Positions 9,617-18,777 of a DNA stretch of 33,551 nt are shown here, one piece after another. The translations under genes were made by a program, and so were the position numbers. Under the pieces are notes generated by a model, which searched no databases, was not told where the DNA came from, and saw only the letters and a list, made by a program, of their open reading frames with translations. This stretch comes from an uncultured SAR324 cluster bacterium (lineage in GTDB: Bacteria > SAR324 > NAC60-12): positions 1-33,551 of the forward strand of contig CACFAY010000016.1 in NCBI GenBank assembly GCA_902564345.1, in the 5' to 3' direction. Within the stretch, counting starts at the first letter, position 1; the number at the start of each line of letters is the position of its first letter.

Positions 9617-10816
9617 TTAACTTATTATATTATGTTCAGGACCAAAAGGGAATCCTGTCAAGTTTATCGCACCATCTTCAGTTAAAACTAAAATATCATG
9701 TTCACGGTAGCCTCCAGCCCCTGGTAAACCCTCAGGAAGCATCACCATTGGCTCCATAGATATTACCATATTTGGCTCTAGAATAGTTTCTATATCTTCA
9801 CGCAACTCCAGACCAGCTTCGCGACCATAATAATGAGATAATGTCCCGAAAGAATGACCATATCCAAAAGTTCGATATTGAAGCAAATCGTGTTTTCTAA
9901 ATATATCATTCAACTCTAAAGCAATATCACAGCAACGTACTCCGGGCTTAATAATTTCAAGACCATGCTGGTGAACTTCCACGTTAGCCTGCCATACTTC
10001 TAAATGACGCTCTGAAGCATTTTCAAAAAATAAAGTTCTTTCCAAAGCTGTATAGTATCCTTGAATCATTGGGAAGCAATTTAGACTTAATATATCACCT
10101 TTATGAATTTTTCTTGTAGTTACAGGATTATGCGCTCCATCTGTATTAATACCAGATTGAAACCATGTCCATGTGTCCATGATGTCGCTTTCAGGATACC
10201 TATGCGCAATTTCTCGAACCATAGCAGTGGTTGAATGAATCGAAATCTCGTGTTCTGGGATTCCTTCTCCAATTGCTTCCACGCATGCAGCTCCACCAAT
10301 ATCAGCCACTTGCGCTCCATTTCGAATAAGATCAATTTCTTCAACTGATTTTACCATTCTCTGACGCATAGATATTCTTGAGATATCAACAAATTCTGCA
10401 TTAGGAAGTAAATCCTTCAATTTTTTCAAATTTTCTAAATTGATATGATCATATTCAATTCCTATTCGCCCCTTGTTCTTTATTTCATTTTTTACTGCCG
10501 TGAAATAATTATCTTTTTTCCAGTCGGTATAAATAATATTATCTCCAAAACCTCTTCTCCATGGCTGACCTCCATCAATATTTGCAGATATTGATTTGAT
10601 TTTATCATGATTAACTATCAGTCCATATGGTCTTCCAAACGAACAATAAACAAAATGATTGTAATAGTTTATGTTGTGAATGGATGTGAATAAAATTGTA
10701 TCGATATTTTCTGTTTCCATATTTGAACGGAGATCTCTGAGACGATTTTGAATCTCTTCAGAAGAAAAAACTGAATTTTGTTTATTCCCATTTTTAATGG
10801 TAATAAGTTGTTCCAT
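9617..10816 (-). CDS. Creatinase (creatine amidinohydrolase, M24 'pita-bread' fold)
   Basis: Near-collinear with my recollection of Pseudomonas creatinase: NINYY...YCSFGRPY, SANIDGGQPWRR, MDTWTWFQSGINTDGAHNPVTTRK, GDILSLNCFPMIQGYYTALERTLF, LQYRTFGYGHSFGTLSHYYGREAGLELREDI, MLPEGLPGAGGYREHDIL. Confidence 0.92.
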   Translation of the reverse strand: MEQLITIKNGNKQNSVFSSEEIQNRLRDLRSNMETENIDTILFTSIHNINYYNHFVYCSFGRPYGLIVNHDKIKSISANIDGGQPWRRGFGDNIIYTDWKKDNYFTAVKNEIKNKGRIGIEYDHINLENLKKLKDLLPNAEFVDISRISMRQRMVKSVEEIDLIRNGAQVADIGGAACVEAIGEGIPEHEISIHSTTAMVREIAHRYPESDIMDTWTWFQSGINTDGAHNPVTTRKIHKGDILSLNCFPMIQGYYTALERTLFFENASERHLEVWQANVEVHQHGLEIIKPGVRCCDIALELNDIFRKHDLLQYRTFGYGHSFGTLSHYYGREAGLELREDIETILEPNMVISMEPMVMLPEGLPGAGGYREHDILVLTEDGAINLTGFPFGPEHNIIS

Positions 10817-11024
10817 GCTTTTAAAAATTTAATTAGCTACTCAATAAATATTTTCCCAGTTAATAAGGTAGTGAAACCTATTGAGAAGATTGAGTATATT
10901 TTTGGATTAAATAAAGCTGTTAGGGAGAAAAAAACACTCAGTTACCAATATATATTTTACAGAGTATTTTTCAAAATATTTTATATTAATACTAAAAAAC
11001 TGCTACCTCAGGATATATTTAATT

Positions 11025-12059
11025 TTAATTGAAATAATTGTTTAATTGATTATTTACACATACAAATGTAGTACATTTTGAAATATCTTTTATTTTTTTT
11101 GCTCCGATGTATGTACATGTGCTCCTTAAACCACCAAGAAGATCCAGTAATGTGTCTTCAAGCGGCCCTTTATAGGGTATATTAACCACCTTACCTTCAC
11201 TTGCTTTATAATCAATTTTTAAATTATCACTATAATACTTTTCAAGAGCGTTACTGCTGGCCATACCATAAAACTTAACAAATTTTTTCCCAGTTTCTTC
11301 GTCGACAGTTATATTTTCACTATTTTCATCATGACCTGCAAGTAAACCTCCCAACATTACAAAATCAGCATTTGCACCAAAGGCCTTACTGATATCACCA
11401 GAACATGTACATCCACCGTCGGACATAACCATTCCTCCAATACCATGTGCAGCATCTGAACAATCAATAACTGCACTCAATTGTGGTATTCCAACACCTG
11501 CAACATTTCTGGTGATACATGCGGAGCCGCCCCCAATCCCTACTTTTACTATATCGGCACCAGACAATATCAATTGTTCTGTCATTTCTGGGGTACAGAC
11601 ATTTCCTGCGATTATAATTTTTTCCTCAAATTCAGCACGTACCTTTTTTATAAACTCAGAAAATTGTTCTGTATAACCATTTGCGACATCAATACAAATG
11701 AATTTAAATTTTTTAAGATCATCACCAAGCTCATATAGAATATCAAATCCTTCAGCAATTCCGATTGTAATTGCAACATTTTTTCTAATTTCTAAAGGAA
11801 TTTTAATTAATTCGTCTACTGAATGGAATTTATGAAGACAAGTCAGCGTGTTATGTCTACTCAATACTTTCGCAGCACCAATCGTTCCAACTGTATCCAT
11901 GTTTGCTGCTGTTACAGGAATACCTTTCCAGACTTGACTGGACCACTTAAAACTAAACTCTCTTTCTAAATCCACTTCTTTTCTAGAGGTATAGTAACTG
12001 CGTTTAGGTTTAATCAGTACATCTGAAAAGTCATACTTTATTTCGTTTTCTATATGCAT
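11025..12059 (-). CDS. guaC: GMP reductase
   Basis: IMPDH/GMPR fold: YDFSDVLIKPKRS, VGIGGGSACITRNVAGVGIPQLSAVIDCSDAAHG, MSDGGCTCSGDISKAFGANADFVMLGGLLAGH. No CBS domain. Confidence 0.92.
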   Translation of the reverse strand: MHIENEIKYDFSDVLIKPKRSYYTSRKEVDLEREFSFKWSSQVWKGIPVTAANMDTVGTIGAAKVLSRHNTLTCLHKFHSVDELIKIPLEIRKNVAITIGIAEGFDILYELGDDLKKFKFICIDVANGYTEQFSEFIKKVRAEFEEKIIIAGNVCTPEMTEQLILSGADIVKVGIGGGSACITRNVAGVGIPQLSAVIDCSDAAHGIGGMVMSDGGCTCSGDISKAFGANADFVMLGGLLAGHDENSENITVDEETGKKFVKFYGMASSNALEKYYSDNLKIDYKASEGKVVNIPYKGPLEDTLLDLLGGLRSTCTYIGAKKIKDISKCTTFVCVNNQLNNYFN

Positions 12060-12062
12060 TTT

Positions 12063-12521
12063 TTATTCAGTGATGTATTCCTGTGTATTCTCAAATTCCC
12101 ATGGGAAATGTATCCACAAATTTTCAGTATCTTTAGCCACTTCTCTGGCAAAGAAATGGGGTGTAAAATTACATTCATTGTTCCACCAAAGGGAAGCAAA
12201 CTTAGGTTCTTCACAAAACTCATTGATTTCAAGATTAATTTTGTGAAATGTCTCTCCTTCATCACATACATCATCTACAATAAGTATATTTTTGTGCTCT
12301 TTGTCCGGTATATATTTAACCCAGTTTGGAAAGTCCCTTAGTGAAGTCTGAATTGGCACCATGGGCAATTGAAACCAGTGACTTAATCCTACTGCAGGTA
12401 CTAAACCACCTCTCGAAACGCCTACTATAACATCGGGATTAAAGTTGGACAAAGATACCTGTCTTGCTATCTTCTGAATGTCTATTAAACATTCTTTCCA
12501 TGAATAGTAGTACTTTTTCAA
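12063..12521 (-). CDS. Purine-type phosphoribosyltransferase (xanthine/guanine PRTase-like), TTG start
   Basis: PRPP loop ILIVDDVCDEGET, N-terminal DVIVGVSRGGLVPAVGLSH, WW near C-terminus as in Gpt-like PRTases. Separated from guaC by 3 nt. Confidence 0.85.
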   Translation of the reverse strand: MKKYYYSWKECLIDIQKIARQVSLSNFNPDVIVGVSRGGLVPAVGLSHWFQLPMVPIQTSLRDFPNWVKYIPDKEHKNILIVDDVCDEGETFHKINLEINEFCEEPKFASLWWNNECNFTPHFFAREVAKDTENLWIHFPWEFENTQEYITE

Positions 12522-12762
12522 GATTATAAAGGATATATTGTAATTAACTAAGAAAATCAGAAACTGATCAGCCTAAAATATTAGCTAAGTGTTCTGGTTT
12601 GATAAAGGATATATTGCTAAGTTATAAATGTTTTTACATAAAATTGCAAAATTACATTGCAAAAGAACAGACATAAATAATAAAAGATATTTTTGTGTTT
12701 ACATTTTTAAAAAATCTAATTAACAAGTCTTTTATTCATCTATATTTATTTACAAAGTACAT

Positions 12763-12981
12763 TCAATCTGTTTCAAACAGACCAGCTCCTGCACCTTTTT
12801 TTCGGGACTTTTCTGTTGAAGGAACAAGACACCGTTTAAAAAATGAGAAAATAACTGAACATGAATCATATACCGGAATACCAGTCTCTAGTATTTTTTT
12901 TTTGTTATTTCCTGAATAAAATGTCTTTCCTTCCCAATTTTCGTGGTAATTTTTACGATTTTCCACAAATGTAATGTTCAA
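12763..12981 (-). CDS. Possible small protein downstream of the Pot-like operon
   Basis: 72-aa ORF on the same strand, starting 28 nt after the PotC-like stop; basic tail SRKKGAGAGLFETD. An overlapping antisense ORF (12695-12919) also exists. Weak evidence. Confidence 0.25.
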   Translation of the reverse strand: MNITFVENRKNYHENWEGKTFYSGNNKKKILETGIPVYDSCSVIFSFFKRCLVPSTEKSRKKGAGAGLFETD

Positions 12982-13008
12982 ATCAACAGTATTATAATTT
13001 AAATTTTA

Positions 13009-13863
13009 TCAGGAAGGTGAAACTCCCCTAAGGCGTTCAGTGCGTCTTCGCAGTAATTCAAGTGTTGTTAAAAGTGATATTGTTATTAAAATCAACAATG
13101 TTGCAGCTGCAAGGATGGTAGGACTAATTTGCTCTCTTATTCCGGAAAACATTTGCCATGGTATCGTACGTTGCTTATAAGAACCAACGAAAAGGACTAC
13201 GACAACTTCATCAAAAGACGTGACGAAAGCAAACAGAGCACCAGAAATTACACCAGGAGTTATTAATGGGACTACAACTTTAAAAAATGTTTTTGTTGGA
13301 GATGCTCCTAGACTTTGAGAAGCTCTAATTAGATTGTTATCAAATCCAGTCAAGGTTGCAGTAACTGTAATCACAACAAATGGTGTCCCAAGAACTGCAT
13401 GTGCTAAAATTACTCCTAAGTGAGTACCTTGCAAACCTATACGACTATAAAAAAAGAACATTCCTGCAGCAGAAATAATAAGGGGTACTATCATTGGCGA
13501 GATCAAAAGACTCATGATAAGTGTTCGAAAAGGCATGTGTTCTCTCGAAAGTCCCAAAGCCGCAAGCGTACCCAAAAAAGTAGAAATTATAGTTGCAAAA
13601 AATGCTATTATAATTGAATTTTTAACTGCCCCTTGCCAATTCAAACTAGTAAAAAATTCTTTATACCATACCAATGAATATCCTTCAGGTTCGAATGCGA
13701 GCATCTCTTTTGTAAATGTAAAGAAGGGCACAGCATTAAAAGAAAGAGGAGTAATAACAAGAAGTGGGAATACTAAGAAGAATAATACTAAAAAACATAT
13801 TATCCAAAACATGTAATGCCAGATTCTTTCCGGTAGAGACAAGTATGAAGGCAAACGACTCAT
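13009..13863 (-). CDS. ABC transporter permease, PotC-like (spermidine/putrescine type)
   Basis: Binding-protein-dependent permease motif ASQSLGASPTKTFFKVVVPLITPG; order and family consistent with a Pot cassette. Confidence 0.88.
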   Translation of the reverse strand: MSRLPSYLSLPERIWHYMFWIICFLVLFFLVFPLLVITPLSFNAVPFFTFTKEMLAFEPEGYSLVWYKEFFTSLNWQGAVKNSIIIAFFATIISTFLGTLAALGLSREHMPFRTLIMSLLISPMIVPLIISAAGMFFFYSRIGLQGTHLGVILAHAVLGTPFVVITVTATLTGFDNNLIRASQSLGASPTKTFFKVVVPLITPGVISGALFAFVTSFDEVVVVLFVGSYKQRTIPWQMFSGIREQISPTILAAATLLILITISLLTTLELLRRRTERLRGVSPS

Positions 13864-13865
13864 TG

Positions 13866-15137
13866 TTATCCTAATTTCATGTTTTTAATACCTATAATTC
13901 GGTCGTATAGAATGAAAAGGAAAAGCACAATTACTAATAAAATTACTCCGATAGAAGAACCTAAACCCCAATTTAGTGAGTTTGATATATGATACGCAAT
14001 CCTGTTGCTTATAAAAGTTCCTGAACTTCCTCCAACAAGTGCTGGAGTAATATAGTAACCAATTGCCAAAATAAAAACTAAAATTGAACCTGCCCCAATA
14101 CCTGGCCCTGTATTAGGAAAATATATCCTCCAGAATGCAACCCAAGGATGAGCTCCCAAAGAAATGGCTGCCCGCAAATATGATTTTGGAATAGTTTTCA
14201 TCACACTAAATAAAGGGAGTATCATAAATGGCAAAAGAATATGTGTCATGGCTATAACTGTACCCGTAGCATTATGAATCATTGCCAAACGGCCGTCTTC
14301 AGATATAATACCAATCAAAATCAAAAAATCATTAATAACTCCTTCCTGCTGTAATAGTGCTATCCAGGATGTAGTACGAACAAGCAAAGAGGTCCAGAAT
14401 GGTAGAAGCACAAAAATAATTAAAATATTACTGATTCGAGTAGGGACATTTGCCAGCATATAAGAGACAGGGAACCCGATAACAAATGTTAAAAAAGTAA
14501 TCAAGGTGCTCAGCAAAAGGGTTCTAAAAAATAATTTTATGTAGATGCTATCCTTCTCTGGTAATGGCTCAACTTTACCATTAGTGAATTTTCTCGTGAA
14601 ATCAAATGCTGCCAAGTAGTATCCATCTGTTAGGTCAGATGAGTTTTGTTTAATTACTTGCCAAGTATAAATATCAGCCCAGCGTTTATCTGTCTTAATT
14701 AGAGCTTCCTTATAAGGGGGCTTATCTATTTTTTGAACTTTCCTACCGGCTTTCCTGAACAAACTTGCAAAACCAGAACTTTCATAATTAAGACGCGTAC
14801 CAATTTTAGTATGCTCTCGTGCCTTTTTAGCTTTTTTTATATCATCTACCATTGAAGCATAAACAGCTTCATCAGGTAATTCATTTGCATATGGATCCCA
14901 GTTTTTTAGTGACTCTACTGTATTAGGCAAAATTCTATTAACAATAGAATTATCTATAGATAGAAAAAGCATATCTACTATTGGAACAATAAATCCAATC
15001 ATAATAAAAAACAGCAACGGGAAGACCATCATAAATGCCACAAATTTACTGCGCCGCTGGGCTCTAGCCAAGCTTGTCTTGAGAGGTATTCCGTCAGCGG
15101 TGACTAAAATGTTTTTATCAGGGGATTGTTCCATCAA
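13866..15137 (-). CDS. ABC transporter permease, PotB-like, with long insert after TM1
   Basis: Permease EAA-like motif AAISLGAHPWVAFWRIYFPNTGPG. 423 aa, with about 120 polar residues between the first TM and the remaining TM block. Confidence 0.87.
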   Translation of the reverse strand: MMEQSPDKNILVTADGIPLKTSLARAQRRSKFVAFMMVFPLLFFIMIGFIVPIVDMLFLSIDNSIVNRILPNTVESLKNWDPYANELPDEAVYASMVDDIKKAKKAREHTKIGTRLNYESSGFASLFRKAGRKVQKIDKPPYKEALIKTDKRWADIYTWQVIKQNSSDLTDGYYLAAFDFTRKFTNGKVEPLPEKDSIYIKLFFRTLLLSTLITFLTFVIGFPVSYMLANVPTRISNILIIFVLLPFWTSLLVRTTSWIALLQQEGVINDFLILIGIISEDGRLAMIHNATGTVIAMTHILLPFMILPLFSVMKTIPKSYLRAAISLGAHPWVAFWRIYFPNTGPGIGAGSILVFILAIGYYITPALVGGSSGTFISNRIAYHISNSLNWGLGSSIGVILLVIVLFLFILYDRIIGIKNMKLG

Positions 15138-15260
15138 TTCAGAAAGGAAACTAAATTTTGGGTATCTGTTTTACGAAATATTTGACACTGGTTCTTTCAC
15201 CATTTCTAAAGACTTTTTAAAATTTGACGTGAATTATATATACGCAAATTTCAAATGAAC

Positions 15261-15291
15261 AAGCCGGGGAAATATTGATTCCGCCCGGCTT
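15261..15291 (-). terminator. Stem-loop between binding-protein and permease genes (attenuator/mRNA-stability element)
   Basis: AAGCCGGG (15261-15268) pairs with CCCGGCTT (15284-15291), 8 bp, 15-nt loop, located between the PotD-like stop and PotB-like start. Confidence 0.6.
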
Positions 15292-15322
15292 ACGATAAAT
15301 CGTATATGTTCAAATAAACTTT

Positions 15323-16420
15323 TTACTTTAACAACCATGCATTGAACTTGGCATCAAGATCGTCACGATTATCTGCCCAAAACTCATAGTTGAAGAGTAA
15401 AGTAGTTTTTGCATTTTCAGGATCTGTAGGCATATGCGGTGCCATTTCAATTCCCAAAGAAGCATGCTTTCCTACAAGAGGTGCAGATGAAGCACGCGTT
15501 GGACCATAGGATATGAACTTAGCCTGATCTGCCAGTCTTTGTGTATCGGTAGCAAAGCGAAGATACTTCATAACTTCAGCTTTATTCTTACCACCACTCG
15601 GTACAACCCATCCATCTAGATCAAAAACCTGCCAATCCCAAAGCATGGCTACAGGTTGTTTTTGTTCCTCAATTAGAGCAAACAATCGTCCATTGTATGT
15701 TGAACCTACTATTACCTCACCATCAGCTAATAACTGAGGAGTTTGAGCTCCTGCAGTCCACCAAACGACATTGCTTTTAATGGTGTCTAATTTAGCCAAA
15801 GCTCTAGTTACTCCAGCATCTGTTCCTAAGACATCATAAACCTTAGCTGGAGCAACACCATCACATATAAGTGCCCACTCCATATTATTTATTGGTTTTT
15901 TCTCTAAGGAACGTTTACCTGGGAAATTTACCAAGTCAAAAACATCACATACACTTGTCATTGGTCTTGAAACTTTATCCTTCCGATATCCGAAAGTAGT
16001 CGAATAAACGATCTGTGGAATAAAACATGGAGAAACAATAAAATCACCAAAATCATCTGTCGCCGAAGTTCCGTCAGGAGCAGATGCTAAAACTCTGTTA
16101 TGATCGATTTCATCTACCAAACCTTCATCACAAAGCATCATAGCATCTGAAGCAACTGCATCTACCAAATCCCATGTAGTGTTTCCAGCCTGACTCATAG
16201 CCCTCAATTTGGCTACAGCACTTCCTGCAGAATCATCATTAATTATCTTGATCCCAGAATTTCTCTTCATGTATGGGGCATGATAAGCATTTTGCTGACT
16301 CGCAGTATATGCTCCACCCCAAGAAACAACAACCAATTCAGTTGCCGCCATTACTTGGCCTACTAATCCAGCCATTGCCATCACAGCTGATGCCGTCATA
16401 ACACGCAAGAAAGTATTCAT
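15323..16420 (-). CDS. ABC transporter substrate-binding protein, PotD-like
   Basis: Signal peptide MNTFLRVMTASAVMAMAGLVGQVMA, then ELVVVSWGGAYTASQQNAYHAPYMK...; extracellular solute-binding family, inside a Pot cassette. Confidence 0.9.
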   Translation of the reverse strand: MNTFLRVMTASAVMAMAGLVGQVMAATELVVVSWGGAYTASQQNAYHAPYMKRNSGIKIINDDSAGSAVAKLRAMSQAGNTTWDLVDAVASDAMMLCDEGLVDEIDHNRVLASAPDGTSATDDFGDFIVSPCFIPQIVYSTTFGYRKDKVSRPMTSVCDVFDLVNFPGKRSLEKKPINNMEWALICDGVAPAKVYDVLGTDAGVTRALAKLDTIKSNVVWWTAGAQTPQLLADGEVIVGSTYNGRLFALIEEQKQPVAMLWDWQVFDLDGWVVPSGGKNKAEVMKYLRFATDTQRLADQAKFISYGPTRASSAPLVGKHASLGIEMAPHMPTDPENAKTTLLFNYEFWADNRDDLDAKFNAWLLK

Positions 16421-16524
16421 ACCTTATCCTTCAATATTAGGTTTTGCCCCGAATGACTTATCAATTGTCAGATTCTCGAGACTTTAATAATTACCCATAG
16501 ACTCACTGTGAATCTATACCAGGT

Positions 16525-17628
16525 TTATGCGGGCGCATCCAACGCCCGAGCATCTTCTGCCAACCATCCAACTTTTACTGTATTACCAGGCTTCAATTGA
16601 GCATGATGAGCAGAATTTGGGATCTTGACGATAAAATCGTCATGTCCACAAACTTTCATTCGGGAACGAATATGGTCTCCCAAATAAATCAATTCAATAA
16701 CTTCTGCACTTACAATATTGGGGTAACTGCCATTTTCAGGATTGACAACCACTCTTTCAGGTCTTAATGAGATCATAGTATCTGAGCCTATACCCTCAAT
16801 ATTAACTGCAAGAGCTCTTAGTGTCTCATTTTCTCCGACCTCTACTGTGCAAATTTCTTTATTAATAGCTATTACCTTTCCAGATAATGTATTATTTTCA
16901 CCAATAAATTGGGCTACAAATGCATTCTCTGGAGATTCATATAAAACATTTGGTGGTGCCAATTGCTGAATAATTCCATCATCAAATACCGCAATACGAT
17001 TTGACATTGTCAAAGCCTCACTCTGATCATGAGTCACATAAACAACGGTCACTTCTAATTTTTCGTGTAATTCTTTAATTTCATATTGCATTTGTTCACG
17101 TAACTGCTTGTCAAGTGCCCCGAGCGGTTCATCCATCAACACAATCTTTGGTTCAAAGACCAGTGCCCTTGCTACTGCAACACGCTGTTGCTGTCCTCCA
17201 GATAATTGCATAGGCCTTCTTGATCCATACTCACCCAATTGTACCATCTCCAAGGCATTTCTGACTTTTTTTTCTATTTCGTATTTTTCAACTTTTCTAA
17301 CTTGCAGTGGGAAAGCTAGATTTTCGTTTACAGTCAGATGAGGAAACAAAGCATAGTTTTGAAATACCATACCAATGTTACGTTTGTGAGGTGGGACATT
17401 GTTGATCGAAGTGCCGTCTAGTATTATTTCTCCATAGGTAGCGGTTTCAAAACCAGCAAGCATCAAAAGGCAAGTAGTTTTACCAGATCCAGAGGGTCCA
17501 AGCATAGTGATAAATTCACCACGTTCAGCATCTAAATTCAAATTTTTTATGACAAAGCTTTCACCATCATAAGTTTTTTGAACATTCTGGAAACTAACGT
17601 AAGCTTCACTATTATTAGTGTTTCCCAA
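16525..17628 (-). CDS. ABC transporter ATP-binding protein, PotA-like, TTG start
   Basis: Walker A GPSGSGKTTC, signature LSGGQQQRVAVARAL, Walker B IVLMDEPLGALD, C-terminal TOBE domain (ISLRPERVVV). Confidence 0.93.
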   Translation of the reverse strand: MGNTNNSEAYVSFQNVQKTYDGESFVIKNLNLDAERGEFITMLGPSGSGKTTCLLMLAGFETATYGEIILDGTSINNVPPHKRNIGMVFQNYALFPHLTVNENLAFPLQVRKVEKYEIEKKVRNALEMVQLGEYGSRRPMQLSGGQQQRVAVARALVFEPKIVLMDEPLGALDKQLREQMQYEIKELHEKLEVTVVYVTHDQSEALTMSNRIAVFDDGIIQQLAPPNVLYESPENAFVAQFIGENNTLSGKVIAINKEICTVEVGENETLRALAVNIEGIGSDTMISLRPERVVVNPENGSYPNIVSAEVIELIYLGDHIRSRMKVCGHDDFIVKIPNSAHHAQLKPGNTVKVGWLAEDARALDAPA

Positions 17629-17672
17629 AATTTTAAAATTCGTATTTGAGTTAAGTGAACAAAACCCAAATG

Positions 17673-17724
17673 ATTATAAAGATGAACACACAAATGTCAA
17701 ACCCATAATACTTTGTATAATGGG
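17673..17724 (-). promoter_or_regulatory. Consensus sigma70 promoter plus upstream palindrome for the Pot-like operon
   Basis: Minus strand: TTGACA (17700-17695), 16-nt spacer, TATAAT (17678-17673). CCCATAATAC-TTT-GTATAATGGG (17702-17724) lies directly upstream of the -35. Confidence 0.65.
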
Positions 17725-17904
17725 CATAATGCTGCTAATTAATAAGTAGAACTATTAAAGAAAAAGATTTAACAATTTGTAAAAATTCAATATTTAATTT
17801 AGTTTTTTAGCAGTTAATTGAAATTATTTGTCAATTGAATAGAAAACACATATTTTATATTTTAGATAAATTATTTTTTTTAAAATAATAAATATAGATA
17901 AAAA

Positions 17905-18633
17905 ATGAATATTCAAACTGAATTTATATCATACTCGGTTGATAGCATGGATTTTAAGGGATATCTTGCTTGGGACGATTCGTTAAGTCAGGAAAGGCCG
18001 GGAGTACTTATCTTTCCTGAATGGTGGGGTTTGAATTCATACATAAAAAAAAGAACAGAACAAATTGCTGAACTAGGCTATTTAGCCCTTGGAGTGGACA
18101 TGTATGGTGAAGGTAAAATAGTAGAAACACCTGAGGAAGCAGGTTCACTTATGAATGCATTATTAGAAGATAAGGAGGCCACAAAAGCACGTCTAAAAGT
18201 CTCTTTTAATGTTCTTAAGGAACATGCTTTTTCAGATTCAAACAGACTTGGAGCCATTGGATATTGTTTCGGTGGAGCATTAGTTCTTAATATGGCACGC
18301 ATGGGCATGGGAGTCAGAGCAGTTGTTAGCTTTCATGGTGCTCTGTATTCATTTTTAAATCCCTTAGATGAAGATGTAAAAGCTAAAATACTTGTCTGCC
18401 ATGGTGATGCGGACGACTTTATCTCCAAAGAAGCCATAGAACAATTTAAATCAGAGATGGATACTGCTAAAGCAGATTATGAGTTTATTTCATACAAGGC
18501 GGCATTACACGGGTTTTCAAATCCTGCTGCAGATAAACTTGGAAGCAAATATAACATTCCACTTGCTTATAATAAAAGTGCGGATATCAGTTCATGGAAT
18601 TCTATGAAAGACTTATTAGAAAAATATTTATGA
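17905..18633 (+). CDS. Dienelactone hydrolase family protein
   Basis: alpha/beta hydrolase: PGVLIFPEWWGLN, GAIGYCFGGALVLNMA (GxCxGG nucleophile elbow), CHGDADDF, LHGFSNP. Confidence 0.9.
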   Translation: MNIQTEFISYSVDSMDFKGYLAWDDSLSQERPGVLIFPEWWGLNSYIKKRTEQIAELGYLALGVDMYGEGKIVETPEEAGSLMNALLEDKEATKARLKVSFNVLKEHAFSDSNRLGAIGYCFGGALVLNMARMGMGVRAVVSFHGALYSFLNPLDEDVKAKILVCHGDADDFISKEAIEQFKSEMDTAKADYEFISYKAALHGFSNPAADKLGSKYNIPLAYNKSADISSWNSMKDLLEKYL

Positions 18634-18777
18634 GACAGGAGAAGTGGTGGGGGAATTAATTCCATTCTAATCAGATAGAAGAGCTTTGGCTAAATTCACG
18701 TTTTATAGAAATCATTCGCCCGGGGTTAAAATTGTATATGCAATAATAATATCTAAGAATTCAACTAAACTCGTGAC

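Noticed and set aside
10778-11032. 84-aa plus-strand ORF between creatinase and guaC
   Set aside because: Overlaps the creatinase 5' end antisense, AT-rich low-complexity composition, no family resemblance.
12522-12700. Possible purine riboswitch upstream of the PRTase-guaC unit
   Set aside because: I found no recognisable purine-riboswitch core; only short dyads and a 15-bp direct repeat are present.
12768-12780. CTGTTTCAAACAG palindrome, and a similar TCGTTTCAAACGA at 21724-21736
   Set aside because: Shared GTTTCAAAC core is short and the contexts differ (end of a doubtful ORF versus after the Liv-type SBP gene). Two occurrences are not enough to call an operator.
18631-18660. Tiny ORF MRQEKWWGN overlapping the dienelactone hydrolase stop (ATGA), ending in a GGAATTAATTCC palindrome
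   Set aside because: Nine codons with no support; probably fortuitous, though the palindrome might be part of a 3' end.
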